Origin: Bretschneidera sinensis
Taxonomy: Eukaryota > Streptophyta > Magnoliopsida > Brassicales > Akaniaceae
Length of the DNA stretch: 64,000 bases
Direction: 5' to 3'
NCBI GenBank assembly: GCA_023935145.1
Contig: CM043704.1
Location: 100,162,873 to 100,226,872 of the forward strand
Position numbers and translations under genes: made by a program. The notes below the pieces were generated by a model, which made no database searches, was not told where the DNA came from, and was given only the letters and a program-made list of their open reading frames with translations. Positions 1 to 11,782 of the stretch are shown piece after piece (position 1 is the stretch's first letter; each line of letters opens with the position of its first letter).

Positions 1-1072
1 GCCAAAGATTAAATGGAGGAAAATCTGGGTTAGGTTATTCTCCATTAGGCAAGCAAAAATTAAAAAAAAAGAGGTTATTCGTGAAAGCATCATGTGTGAA
101 TGAAGCCTCTACTTCAAAGACCACTAGCAAGGTCAAAAGTATTCCCTCAATGAATGCTAGTAAGTCTAAAAATATCAATTTTAATACATAGACAAGAATG
201 ATGCATCCTAGAAATACTCATGCTTATATGTATACTCATTCAAGAAATGCTCATACACATCCTAGGAATAACCATCATGTGCATCCTAGAAACAATATGT
301 ATACTCAAAACTTGCATACTGCACATGCATATCCTAGAAATTACCATCATGGTTATCCTAGAAATGACATATATGTTCATAATCCTCATAATAGAAACAT
401 GTATCCTAGGAATTCTTATCCAAAGATTTATAGAGATGCACAACTAAATCATCCCAGAAATTTCAATAACTATTATCCTTGGATTGTGCATCATAAACAT
501 GTCTATAAATATAGAATACCTTATGTTGTTAAGAAAGTATGGGTCCCTAAAGGAACCATATTTTCTAGGACTAACCCCAAAGGACCCAAGAAATTTTGGG
601 TACCTAAAAGTGCAATTGTGTATCCTTGTGTGATGTAGATATGTCTCCACACCGAAGAAAAGGTTAACTGTTGGTACCTTGATAGTGATGCTCAAAGCAC
701 GTGACTGGTGATAGAAGTGTATTCAAAGAGCTAACTCTAAGAGATGGCAGACATGTCACCATTGGAGACAACACAAAAATAAAGATCATTAGGCATGGAA
801 AAGTTGGTAATAATTTCTAAACCATAGATAATATATTATTAGTGCAAGGCCTTAAGCCAAATTTACTAAGTATTAGTCAACTATGTGACAAAGGTTACAA
901 AATCATATTTGAAACCTCTCATTGTCTAGTTATAGACATCAAGAGTAACAAGATCAAGTTTGTTGGCCAAAGACACGAAAATATCTATATAGTTGATTTA
1001 AAATCCTTGCATTCGGAAAATGAAAAATGTTTTCCCGCATTTAGTGAAAACCCATGGCTATGGCATAGAAGG
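1..1072 (+). pseudogene. Sirevirus-like Copia gag-pol fragment (degenerate)
   Basis: This fragment matches the 3' third of gag, the gag-pol boundary and the start of pol of the complete element at 48049-58408 (its positions about 50740-51855). The gag part (198-638) has the same His/Asn-rich tail with repeated HPRN-type tetrapeptides and the same terminal VPKG...YPCVM block, ending in TAG at the equivalent place. The following protease motif (WYLDSD) is frameshifted by a missing base near 690, and a TAA appears near 820. The frame reopens at 842-1072, matching the pre-integrase region up to LWHRR, where homology stops exactly at the gypsy LTR at 1073. The left end runs off the window. It is a relic with no functional product expected. 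The family assignment is strong because long stretches match the intact copy. Confidence 0.9.
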
Positions 1073-2437
1073 TGATTACGCCCAAAGTATAACGCGATAG
1101 TTGTAGCACAGCTTTGGGGTGTCAATTCCACATGGAAAAGCAATTTATAAAGGAAAAGTGCAAACCTTAACACGAACGATAACAATCAATTGAGAAGATA
1201 TCAATGATGAAGTAATTGTGTATATAGATTGAAAAATATGATAAAGACACAACAAGGTTCCGGGAATCTTCCTTAGGTTCATTGCCTTATTCCAATCTTT
1301 AATTCAGTTGTTTTTATCTCGATTGCAAGTTTCACATCCCAAACAAGCAATCGACAAATATTCAATCAAGCACATATATATACCCTAATGTAATTGATAT
1401 GTATTACTCTTTCGAGTTAAGCACCCATAACCTATCATGTAGATTTATCAAGAAACGACAATATATCTTTAATGACGATATTACAGTAATGGACAAACCT
1501 AAAAGATAAATCTACCGGACTCAATTATACCCAATAATCTTGACATAGGAAGAGCATGACTAGACTTATATCAAAGATAAAGGTACAATCACCGGATTAA
1601 GAGAAAATCCTTTAATTAGATAAAAGAGTAACACATAACAATGTTTTGGCAATAGTACCTAACTATAACTAAATCAAGAAAGGAAAATAAGAACAACTAC
1701 ACCTAGGGATTCATCCCTTCGCCATGCTTGGAGATTAGTTCGCCATGAAGTTCATGGTTGAACTCTTTGATGGAGGAGAGTGTGGTAGCCTTCTTGAGTT
1801 TTTCAGACTTTTCAAGATATCTTTTCTAAAACCCTAAGTGATCTATTTATAGTACAAGAGGTCCAAGGATATTCTAGGGTTTAAACAATCATTAAAGTCC
1901 TAATTAGGTCATAACTTGGAAACAAACTTTCGAGTGCGTGCCGCGGCTCTCACTTTCTCGCGCCACGGCTCTGACTATTCTTTGTTCTGGAGAGCTTCTG
2001 GGCTCCACGACCCTGCCTTGTCTAGGCCGCGGCGTTGGCTGGTGCTGAAGTCTTGTGCAGGTTTTGGGCACCGTGACCCTGCCTAATCCAGACCGCGGCA
2101 CACACTGAAGGAGGATTGGCTCTTTTGGGCAAGCTTTTGGAGGCCGAGGCTTAGATATTTCCAGGGCGCAGCGCACACACTTAACACTTGATTCTCTTTG
2201 TTTTGTCCTCCTGTAATCATGCCTTCGCTTCATTCTTCATTGAGTTATTATGCTTCAAGCAAGGATAGCTTTTCCTTCTCTTTTGGACTCAAAGTACCTA
2301 AAAGTGCACCGAAATGCATCAACAATTCAAGAATACCACTTTAGAGTTGTTAACAAATAAAAGTGCAATAAAACCTAGATCAACCCTAAAATACTAATAA
2401 TTAAGTACTGTTGAGATGCATTTTATGGCTCTCATCA
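1073..2437 (-). mobile_element. Ty3/gypsy (Tat-like) 3' LTR, minus strand
   Basis: Read on the minus strand, the segment starts TGATGAGAGCC at 2437 and ends GGGCGTAATCA at 1073, giving TG...CA ends. A purine-rich tract (AGTTGGGGGTTG on the minus strand) lies immediately outside it at 2438-2450, as expected for the polypurine tract before a 3' LTR. The left flank is the broken Copia fragment (last bases GAAGG, the candidate target-site copy). The LTR contains a GC-rich island at about 1935-2170 with CCGCGG words in otherwise AT-rich DNA. The Tat-like label is inferred from general LTR style and the associated integrase, not from a database hit. The second LTR of this element was not found. Confidence 0.75.
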
Positions 2438-4631
2438 CAACCCCCAACTAGCTTATTGCTAGTCCCTAGCAATTCAAGCGAAAACAAGAGATGAATTCTA
2501 TGGTAGGAATCAAAACAAGGTAGAGCAATGCTAGCGTTAAACCAAGAGCAATTCACTTTTTGTCTCAAAAATTGCACATAATATATAGCATATAGAATTA
2601 TTAAATATCACTTAAATCCAAAAATAATCCAAACATAAATCTTAAAATCGTTATCGACTCTTAACATCCATCTTACCACGATCCATTAGTCCAAACACCT
2701 ATATGATTTTATGCATAACATTCATGAATACAAGTCTTTCCCTCTAAAATCATAATGAATTACATGACATCAATCACGAATCAAGCTCCATAGGCTTATT
2801 TTTCAAATCACTCTCCACTATTGTAGAAAAATCACACTATATTGGATCAATAGGTCTTTAATAACCTTGTAACGTTAGGCTAAGGTAAAGGTTAAGAAAG
2901 AATGGGAAGGATTAAACAAGTAAAAGAACTTAGTCTCTTAAGTTAAAAACAACTACTTTAAGAACTTAGATAACTTCACTTCAACACCCAACTCTTTCAA
3001 CCATTTTTTATAAGAGCATATCTCTCGATAAGTCACCACTTTTCTTTTCTTTTCTTCTTTCTTTGTCATACTTCACTTCTCTTTTTCTTCTCTTTATTTT
3101 CTATTTTAGCATGAGACCATTCACCTTCTTTTTCATTCTTTTATTTTTCTTTTCTTTTCCACAACCCCCAACTTATCTCCTTTAATGTACTTGGGTTATG
3201 GTAGTAATATTTTTTCATATTTCTATCCTTACTCCTCTTAAGTGTTTCTTAACAAATATGTATAACTAAGTTCTTTTAAAAGAAGGGTAAGGATGAAATA
3301 TTTTTAGGCTCATAAAGGTAAGTAAATGGGCTACTGAAAGAAACAAGGCTCAATTTCTTTTTTTTTTTTAAGGAAAGGCTCAAATAGGTGACTAGCGATA
3401 AATATAGCAACGGTAAGTTTGAAAGGCTCAAACAGTTCAAAAATGGCCTATATCATATCCTAAGTAATGTGCATTCTAAGAATTCACCTCAAATGATTAT
3501 CAAATAAGTTCTAGAGCTTGTCAAGACTGCAAAAATATTCACAAACAATCACACATAAAACTTCTTTAAATGTTTTAGACTAATCATACAATCTTACCGC
3601 AAACTAGAGTCTCAAACTAAATGAAGATTGATACTTAAATCATTCTCAAACCGAAGCAAGATTTAACTTCCTCTAAATGCTATATGTTATCTCAATTAAG
3701 TTCATATCATTGACATGTGAATTAACTCTAAGGTTAACACAAAGCATGCTAAAAACAGATAAAAAAAAAAAGGAAAGTAACACCAAGTAGTTCAATGAAA
3801 AGAAATACGTTTCCTCCACCCCAAACTTAAAAATTGCATTGTTCTCAATGTTAAAGATAAAGGAAAGGAAAACTCTATTTGTAAGAAAAAGTGCACACAA
3901 GCTTAAAATTGTGCACCATCATGTGAACTGCAGGCCATTCTTCTTGCTGAAATTTCGATTTGATGCCCAAAGTTTGAGAGAAGAAAGACTACCCACCAAC
4001 TTGAAATTTTCTTGATGAAATCAAAATCTTCTTAGTACCAAGCTTTTAGGAGAAATTTTCAACAAAAGCTGCAATTTTGGTGCAAAATCCTACAAGAAAT
4101 TATGTTAGAATCAAGAAATTTTGAGTAAAAGTGAGGGTTTGGAGAGAGGATGAGAGAGAGAGACGTGAACTGCTATTTTCATGAGGGAGAAATGAAGATG
4201 ATAAGTGCAAAATTTCTTTTATTTGGTGTGCAGGGACAGGTGGCAGAACAGGTCAAGCCGCGGCTTGGCTGAATGCGCGTCGCGGCTTGAGCTGGAGTGT
4301 GTGCGTGTGGCTTTTCTATGCGCTGCAGCGCACACAGTGCTGGGGCGCAGCACTGTGGGAAGGGCTAGATGGGCTGGATTAGCACTTCTTGTTGGATGAG
4401 GCTCAACGCACACTGGGCCTAGGCGCGGCCCAATCTGGTTCTAATAGAAAAAAAATTTTTGTTTACTTAAAAAGAACAGAAAACATATAAAATAAAGTTA
4501 GAAGAATAACCTTAAAAAAATGAGATTAAATGAAAATAAAAGCTAAAAATTAAACTAAAGATAAACTTAATTAAAAATAAAACAAACAAAATAAAAGAAA
4601 ATAAAAGTAAAAACATACCTTTGTGGTGTGA
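2438..4631 (-). mobile_element. Gypsy internal 3' region between pol and 3' LTR
   Basis: About 2.2 kb with no convincing ORF lies between the polypurine tract (2438-2450) and the pol end at 4632, in minus-strand order. It holds a long pyrimidine-rich run on the plus strand (about 3030-3170) and a GC-rich island (about 4240-4440) with CGCGGCTT and GCAGCGCACA words that echo the island inside the LTR. An untranslated region of this kind after pol is common in Tat-lineage gypsy elements. Short ORFs over the GC island look like chance. Confidence 0.6.
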
Positions 4632-5483
4632 TCAAGGTGAATAGACCGGATCCATAAGTGCAATGTCTTCCACTTTCGGATCTTGTCTATCGATTAAAAT
4701 CTTAAGTCGTTGACTATTGACTTTAAAACTCTGACCATCTCTTGTATCCTCAATTTCTACTGCCCCATTCTCAAAAGCATTTTTCACTATGAAAGGACCG
4801 GTCCACCTCGACCGAAGTTTTCCCGGATGCTTATGGAGTCTAGAATCATATAAGAACACTCGATCATCGGGTTTAAATGTTTTCCTCAAAATATTTTTAT
4901 CATGAAACACTTTCATCTTTATCTTATAGATTCTGGAGTTCTCAAAAGCATCATTTCTTAACTCCTCGAACTCGGTCAATTGAAATTTTCTAAACTTACC
5001 CGCTTCACCTATGTTAAAATTGAAAGATTTGATGGCTCAATAAGCTCGATGCTCGAGCTCCACAGGTAAGTGGCAAGGCTTTCAAAAAACAAGCCTATAA
5101 GGTGACATACCTAAGGGAGTTTTGAAAGCTATACACTAAGTCCAAAGCGCATCAACTAGTCTCAAAGACCAATCCTTGCGATATGGGTTGAGCATTTTTT
5201 CTAGAATTTGTTTAATTTCCCTATTAGCAAGTTCTACTTGTCCACTAGTCTGAGGATGGTAGGCTGTAAAAATTTTATGTAATACCCCATATTTTCTCAT
5301 TAAAGCTTCAAATGAACGGTTGCAAAAATGTGTACCTCGATCACTAATTATAGCACGTGGTGTACCAAATAGAGATAACACATTTTCCTTGAGAAATTTA
5401 ATTACCGTTCTATTATCATTGCTTCGGCAAGCTGCTGCCTTTACCCACTTTGATATATAATTGATAGGAGCTGAAATATTCAT
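4632..5483 (-). pseudogene. Ty3/gypsy integrase core and C-terminal domain remnant
   Basis: Two blocks in the same minus frame are separated by stops. The upstream block (5136-5483) reads as an integrase core: a YISKWVKA segment, RAIISDRGTHFCN with the second catalytic Asp, and TAYHPQTSGQVELANREIK with the catalytic Glu. The downstream block (4632-4979) has the RPDDRVFLYDSR-type and LRSRWTGPFIV motifs of the gypsy pol C-terminus after integrase. Between them (4980-5135) the frame is broken at the usual TAFKTPLGMSP stretch and degraded further. Protease, RT and RNase H are absent: homology ends near 5480 where a plus-strand LTR begins. It is a dead fragment belonging with the 3' LTR at 1073-2437. 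Confidence 0.88.
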
Positions 5484-7228
5484 ATTTAAGCCATTTAATT
5501 TACATTTATTAAGCTCTTAGTTTGCGTATTTTATTCTATTTTACTTACTTTCTGTGTTTTACATGTTTTTATAGGTTTTTTGGAGAAAAGAAAGCAATTT
5601 GGAAGCTTCTCGGGCTTAAAGAGAAAAGCTGGAAAAAGCTATCATCTGGTAGGTGCGATTGAGCACAAGATACCTGTGATCGAGCGCACGGCACCTGCGC
5701 TCATACGCACACAACGAAGGCTCACGCGCACCAGTGCGATCGAGCGTAAGGAGACTGTGATCAAGTCATACGTACGACAGTAAACGGTAAAACGACATAA
5801 CCTGTTTTGGAAATAAATTAGGGTTTTGTTTTTAGACTCTTAGGGTTTCCAGGGTTACTTAAACCTTATAAATAGGCCTGTAAAACACAAAAAATGGGAT
5901 TTCCCTTTTGAGGAGCATATCTTCCTTTTAGTTTAGTTTTTGTTCAGAGAGATCGGAGAAGGAAACTGTGGAGAAGAATTGATGACTCTTCTCTTGGGTT
6001 TCTTCTTTCCTTTATTTTTATTATGTGTACTTAAACTTTTAGTAAGGGCTTGGTTGAAGCCCTAATTATGTTTACTAAATAAATTAGGTATTGGCGCCTT
6101 TGCAATATTTACGTTGTGTTGCTTAACTTGATTAATACTTGTTTTTATTTAAATTCCTCATATGTTGTGTCTGATCAATGTATGCATGTGGTATGGATTA
6201 GTTAGTTGAATCAATTTGGATGATCGAGTCCTTGGTTTAACATTAGTAACAAAAGATATCCACGTCGGATTCTTAGGTTAATCAACATGGGAAACCGGGA
6301 GTATATACCATGCCTTAGGTCCCATGTGGTTGTCGATTTCCACAAATCCTATGCTTTCTTAAGGAACAACTCAGTATACACCATATTGAATCCCTTGAGA
6401 GAGAAAAGAGTTAGAGTAGATACCATACCTAACTCATTGCTTAGAGAGATCAATAGCTTAAGGAGTAGATACCATGCCCTTAGGTTGACAAACATTAGAT
6501 ATTCATGACATGAGTAAAGCATTGACATACTGTTTTGTTGTGGTAGCATGATTAGTAGTGGATATCAAGGGAGGATTCCTGGAATCTTGTTGTTTCTATA
6601 TTATGATGCTTAACTTGATTAATGCTTGTTTTCTTGAATTCCTCATATGTGTTTGCCTGATCAACATATGCACGTGGTATGGATAAGTTAATTAAATCAA
6701 TTTGGATGACCCAGTCCTAGGTTTAATAATAGTAACAAAAGAAATCCACGCCGGGTTTTTGGGTTAATCAACATGGGAAACCGGGAGTATATAACATGCC
6801 TTAGGTCCCATATGTTTGTTGATTTTCAAAGATATTAGGCTCTTTTAAAGAACAACTTAGTATACACCATGCTAAATCCTTTAAGAAAGAAAAGAGTTAG
6901 AGTATACATCATGCCTAACTCGTTGCTTAGGGAAATCAATAGCTTAAGGAGTATACACTATGCCCTTAGGTTGACAACATTAGGTATTCATAATATGATT
7001 AAAACATTGGCGCACTGTTTTATTGGGAAAGCATGATTAGTGGTGGATATCAAAATCACTTTTTCTTTCTCTCGTTTTATATTGCAAAATTAATTTTAAA
7101 TCAAAATTTACCAATCCATGTGGGAATGATCCCGCACTTGCATACTATACTACCATGTTGACCTTGAGCACTTGCAAGTAAAACATTCAATTATTTACTT
7201 ATTAATTTAGGTAGATTTTTGCACAACA
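5472..7228 (+). mobile_element. Second gypsy (Tat-like) LTR, plus strand, solo or recombined
   Basis: The segment begins about TGAAATATTCAT (left boundary uncertain by some tens of bases) and ends TTTTTGCACAACA at 7228, next to the minus-strand Copia gag fragment. It has an LTR-like order: a GC-rich island (5640-5775), a TATA-like CTTATAAATAGG near 5865, then a long leader with a CCATGTGGGAATGATCCC block near the end. No primer binding site or coding region follows, so it is a solo LTR or a recombination product. The five bases flanking it (GGAGC left, CTAGC right) do not match, so it is not a simple insertion here. Confidence 0.6.
6121..7052 (+). repeat. Internal direct duplication of ~445 bp inside the plus-strand LTR
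   Basis: Copy A (about 6121-6568) and copy B (about 6608-7052) share GCTTAACTTGATTAAT at their starts and GCATGATTAGTRGTGGATATCAA at their ends, with a period of about 487 bp. Within each copy a shorter motif of the type AGTATATACCATGCC recurs four times (for copy A near 6298, 6371, 6415 and 6463), so the repeat is nested at two scales. Confidence 0.85.
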
Positions 7229-7895
7229 CTAGCATTCATTAAAGGAGTGCTTTTAACCTTGCTAGTGGTCTTCGAAGTAGAGGCTTCATTCACACATGAT
7301 GTTTTCATGAATAAGGTCTCTTTTTATTTTTGCTTGCCTAATGGAGAATAACTCAACCCGGATTTTCCTCCACTTAATCTCTGGCAAGACAACACTTCAT
7401 CTAACTTTTCTTTTCCAAGTATAAGTCTTGATATAGTGCCATTCAATTCTATTATTTCCTTCTTTAAGTTTTCATTTTCATCTTTAAGAAAATCTTGACA
7501 AGAATTATAAAGCAAGGAATATAGTTTTTCTTTTTCTTCCTTTAGGCCTTCCATCTCTTTGGAAAGAGATGACACTTTCTTTTTGAGAATGGTGTTCTTA
7601 GAATCGAATTTCTTCAATTCTTCATGCATTTCATTTATGACCTCTATTAATTCTTCACTACTACTAACAATGTTATTATTAGAAGGGGAAGAATTTGATA
7701 CCTCAATTTTGTCGTCGATTGCCATTAGACATAGGTTGGAAATCTCCTCGTATCCAACCTCATTGTCCGAGGATTTTTCTTCTTCTTCATCACTCCAAGT
7801 GGTTGCAATCATAGCTTTCTTTTTGAAGCTCTTATATGGTTTGCTTGTCACTGTACAATTGGCACCACTACTTTAGGCAATTCTCTTTTATGTGT
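7229..7895 (-). pseudogene. Sirevirus-like Copia gag fragment, minus strand
   Basis: The ORF at 7324-7851 matches the middle of the intact gag at 49357-51417: an acidic EEEEKSSDNE segment, EVINEMHEELKKFDS, a Lys/Glu-rich coiled coil, and the SGGKSG...YSPLGKQK block. Upstream, a degraded zinc-knuckle end (HIKENC) is visible to about 7895. Downstream (7229-7375) it overlaps, in inverted orientation, the same part of gag as bases 1-165 of the window. It is therefore a second insertion of the family, not a piece of the first. It is truncated at both ends: by an LTR at 7228 and by unrelated gag-like debris at 7896. Confidence 0.88.
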
Positions 7896-8560
7896 ACTCC
7901 TTAAAAGGTTCTGGAATCGCCAAGCTGGTCCAGTCAAGATAAAGCCACTTCTTGGCACCCTTTGCCTTAGCTGCGTTGAAACCCACTAAGTAGTACTCCA
8001 AAGCCTTTCTCAATAGATCTTTCTTGTAGTCTTCAGAGCTATAATTATTCTCCACAGCAGAAGCTTCAACCTAAACCAATTGGAACCTTAGCTCCTTCTC
8101 GACATCCTGAAGATGAGTCACCTCGGCACGAAGGTGGCTCTCAACCATATGGAGTCAACCAATCTCAAAGCTTAGTTAACTTCCGACATCATGAATTTTT
8201 GCCACCTCAGCTTAAAAAAATGTTGCCTCCTTAGTGGTAGGCAAACAATTGGCATCATCAGTAGCCAAAAAAGCCTGTAGCCTCTCCTTCTTGAGCTTCA
8301 GATCATGAATCTGGCTAAAGAGGGCATCTTCTTGAACTTTACCCTTATCCAACTATTTCGCATGATCCACATCACTCCTTTGAAGCCCAGTTATGGTATC
8401 ACCCATAGATTGGACTGAGTGGCTCAAGAAGAAGACATACATACCGACCTTCACCAAAAAACAGAACACTTACAAAAAATTAAGGAAAACCAAAAAAATC
8501 AGAAGTCCTAGAGAAATGATCCTTACCTTGTAGAGCTGAGCTCGAGTAATGACAAACTCG
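7896..8560 (-). pseudogene. Retrotransposon gag-like remnant, minus strand
   Basis: On the minus strand, short coding-like runs are visible, for example EDYKKDLLRKALEYY followed by LVGFNAAKAKGAKKWLYLDW. Stretches richer in Lys/Glu further upstream could be a coiled coil. The style resembles the C-terminal part of plant gypsy gag proteins (coiled coil, then a YL.GF.....W..L block). No open frame longer than about 60 codons survives. The assignment is by resemblance only and the fragment is non-functional. Confidence 0.4.
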
Positions 8561-8929
8561 GTTTGTTTGGCTCTAGCCAGCTCGATTTAAATAATAAATT
8601 AAATAAATATTATATATATACTTTATTTATTTTATATATAATATATTATAAAAATATTTATTATTTATTTATTTCAAAAACATAATACTATTTTTTTATT
8701 TTATTTCAAAAATATATATTTATTATTTTATTTCAAAAAGCTTGGCTCGAGCAAGAGTTTGAGCTGGCTTACGAGCTAAGCTCGAGCTTGAATTTCACCA
8801 AACGAGTCGAGCTCGAACATGAATTTTCTTAGCTCGGCTCAAATAATTTTTTAACTTAGGAGCCGAGCTCGAGCCCGCCTCAACTCGGGTTCGGCTCAGC
8901 TTGATTCCACTCAATTATTCCCAAACGAG
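8561..8929. repeat. AT-rich low-complexity block flanked by GAGCTCGAG-rich sequence
   Basis: A run of A/T with TTATTTATTT and TTTCAAAAA repeats (about 8590-8735) is bounded by AGCTCGAGT-like sequence on the left and by several GAGCTCGAGC / GCCGAGCTCGAGC words on the right. The same vocabulary recurs in every ~7-kb unit (about 14088-14275 in unit 1). It looks like the end of a dispersed non-autonomous repeat; no family is named. Confidence 0.5.
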
Positions 8930-9223
8930 ATGAAGTGTGTTGTTGGGTTCGGGCTGCCATTGATGAGGCACGCTAGGTATAGTAAGGGTGACGAAAAATC
9001 AAAGGTTCGGGTGTTTAGATGGGTTTACACCCTAAAGAAACATATAGACAATGGGTGGCTCAATTTTCACCCAAGGAATGGAAGGAAGATTATGAACACC
9101 CCTTCTTCAATTAAGTGCTGGAAAGAACAGTTCTTCTTCATGAAGGGGACAAAATCTCATCAAGTATTACTAGAGTGGAACTCCAATGAAGTACCTAGAA
9201 ATGTTGGAAGAGCAAAATTTTGA
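8930..9223 (+). pseudogene. Plant retrotransposon gag/transposon-protein remnant, 97 codons
   Basis: A short open frame contains WVYTLKKHIDNGWLNF, then HPRNGRKIMNTPSSIKCWKE and QFFFMKG. The pattern GW..F..R.GRK.....PSSIK.WKE.FFF is typical of the N-terminal part of gag-like ORFs in plant gypsy elements. It is followed by AT-rich DNA with no continuation. It lies in the opposite orientation to the gag-like remnant at 7896-8560, so the two are probably scrambled halves or separate insertions. Confidence 0.5.
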
Positions 9224-10250
9224 AGGAGTTTTCTGTGGAATTGCATAGAGAATCAGGAAAAGCTATCAGAGAAATATAAGGTAATAATATAGTGTTTATT
9301 TTTGAATTTCTGACATTTATAAAATTCCTAGAAAGTCAAAGTAGGAATTTTCAAAGTGTGTGGTTTATATCGAATTGAAGAATAAATTAGAAAATTTATA
9401 AAAATATGATGTCAGGTGTTGACGATCTACAATTGGGGGAATTTCTGAGAGAAACAGGAAAGATAAGAAGGTGATCCACGGGTAGTTTTAAGAGCTATGT
9501 GGTGACTTGAATTTACTTTAAGTAGTCTAAATAAAAATCAATTATTTGGTGATAATATTAAATTTAATTATTAAAGTATGCTTGAGTGATAAATGAAAAA
9601 TTGATTTATGGGTATGATAGAAAATTTAGACATGTAGAAATATTTTTCGGTGAGAAGTGATAGTTTTGGAAATCATAAGTTTATTTGAGAATAAAAACAA
9701 TAAATAAATTATTGATGAAATATATTGATGTTTTAATACGAATTATGATGAGATGAATTTTAGTGGATCTTGATAAGTTTTGATGGATGAGTTGATGTGA
9801 TTTGAGACGAATTTTAGTGGATCTTGATAAACCTGGATGGATGATTTGATATGATTTGAGATGAGAGGAAATTAGTAGAATTTTTGTTATATAAATTTGA
9901 GAAAAATAAGAATAGAAAATTTAAGTGTTGTGAATTTATATATTACTGTTTATATGCATATTTCATATCATTGCTCATATACATATGCATTAAATGAGAA
10001 AGAAAAGAACCAGGAAGGCAGTCGGTCTAATGAAATAACTATGACAGCCGGTATATGCTGGAAATAAAAGAGACACCGTGCCAGCCGGTATATGCTAAGA
10101 AAATTTCGTGGCAACCGGGACTAAGTTTCAAAGTAAAGAACCAGGAGAGAGCCGGTCTGAGATAATAACAACCTGTCGACAGGTGGGAAGACGTTCCCAT
10201 CATAATCATTCATGCATTGCATCTGTTTTAATTATTGCTGCATTAATGAA
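9224..10250. other. Non-coding, probably decayed LTR or leader sequence
   Basis: No gene is seen. Two direct copies of a ~61-bp segment lie at about 9752-9812 and 9813-9875 (each with TTTTAGTGGATCTTGATAA). At 10015-10180 a CAGCCGGTATATGCT motif occurs twice, with related CCGG-containing words such as AACCAGGA. This style is common in gypsy LTRs but the ends could not be fixed. Confidence 0.45.
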
Positions 10251-10690
10251 ATGCTGAGGTGTGATGTATTATTGTGAATATCATTATAGATGATTGAGTC
10301 TCATAAAAAGAGATAGTTATGATGATAAGATTATTAAAATGCTGAGATGTGGAATATTATTGTGAATTTAATTATAGATGATTGAGTCTCACAAAAAGAG
10401 ACAGTTATGATGAAAATATTATTGAAAAGCTAAGATGTGGTATATTGTCGTGAATGATGGCTGAGTCTCATAAAAAGAGACAGCTATGATGATAAGATTA
10501 TTGAAATGCTGAGATGTGATATATTGTTGTGAATTTAATTATAGATGGTTGAATCTCATAAAAAGAGACAGCTATGATGATGAGATTATTAAAATGCTAA
10601 GATGTGATATATTATTATGAATTTAATTATAGATGGTTGAGTCTCATAGAAAGAGACAGTTATGATGATAAGATTTATCTAAATGGTAGA
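10251..10690. repeat. 88-bp tandem repeat, five copies
   Basis: The units start at about 10251, 10339, 10427, 10506 and 10594, each with ATGCTGAGATGTG, a variable TATTATTGTGAATTTAAT part and TGAGTCTCATAAAAAGAGAC. The third unit is 9 bp shorter. The fifth ends near 10685. From there to 10940 the DNA is AT-rich and unassigned, ending in a GAGCTTGTGAAGCTCACCC block just before the tandem array. Confidence 0.9.
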
Positions 10691-11782
10691 TTTTATGATG
10701 TGAACCTCATTACGAGGTAATTATGAGATAATTGATGGTCTTAAGATGGACCAATGATTGAGAAGAAGATATTGATAGAGAATGAATCATATGATATGTG
10801 TAATGATAGTAGAAATTTGTGATTAGGTTATATAAAAAAATAAAAGATTAAATATTAAAAGACTATTTATGGAATTTGGAATACTTTTAGTAAATTTAAT
10901 GAACTGAGCTTGTGAAGCTCACCCCTCATTGTACAATGATTTGCGAAGATTGTCTAGTGTATGATGATTGGTGACTGACTTTGGTTTCAATTTAAAAATG
11001 TTTGACACTATTATCAACATTTGGTAACATACTGATTGATGACTTTAATGGTATTTTTTGCACAGTTACTTTTTAATTTAAATATACTCAATATAAATAA
11101 TTTACAACTTTAAATCTCATGTAAAATATAACATAATATTTTAATAATTATTTTTAAATTATATAATTATTTATTATATTATATCATTTATGATAAAGAA
11201 CACTTTTGTTATGTATTATTACATTATTATTTGGCTTAGTTACCAAAAAAAAAAAAAACAAAAAAAAAAACCTGAGGTTTACCCATTTTCACTTTACCCC
11301 TCAAATAATTTTTCATACCAAAACAGGCCATGTGGTTCGCTTTGTTAGTCTAGGGGTTAATGCCTGTCAAAAGCTTGATTAAAAATCTTGAAGCAAATAA
11401 GTTAATTAATTCTAAAGAGATAAACGATATATATATTTCTAATATTTTGTATTATTTTAACAAAAATATTTCTAAAAAATAATTCTTAATTTTTTCGTTA
11501 ATTAATTTTTGTTTTCAGAATAGTCTCTTGCAAAGCACATGTACAAGAAAAAGATTAATTTGTGTGCTTGTTCTCATTGTTGAGAGGTCCGACCTAGGCC
11601 AGCCTAACAGAAAAAGAGTTTAAAATAAAGATATGTGGCTTGGACATAATTTGACCGCTAACCAAGTCAGAAGTTTAAATCCTCTACCCCAAATTATAAA
11701 TAAATAAAGATTCAAATGTAATATTGTAACTCCAATCAAAATGTTGTTACACATTAAATTAAAAATAGAAGAAATTTAGTTC

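Noticed and set aside
1904..2233. 109-codon ORF in the gypsy LTR
   Set aside because: Arises in the GC-rich island where stops are rare; no recognisable domain.
4205..4413. Overlapping ORFs on both strands in a GC-rich stretch
   Set aside because: Same reason: a stop-poor GC island in a non-coding gypsy tail.
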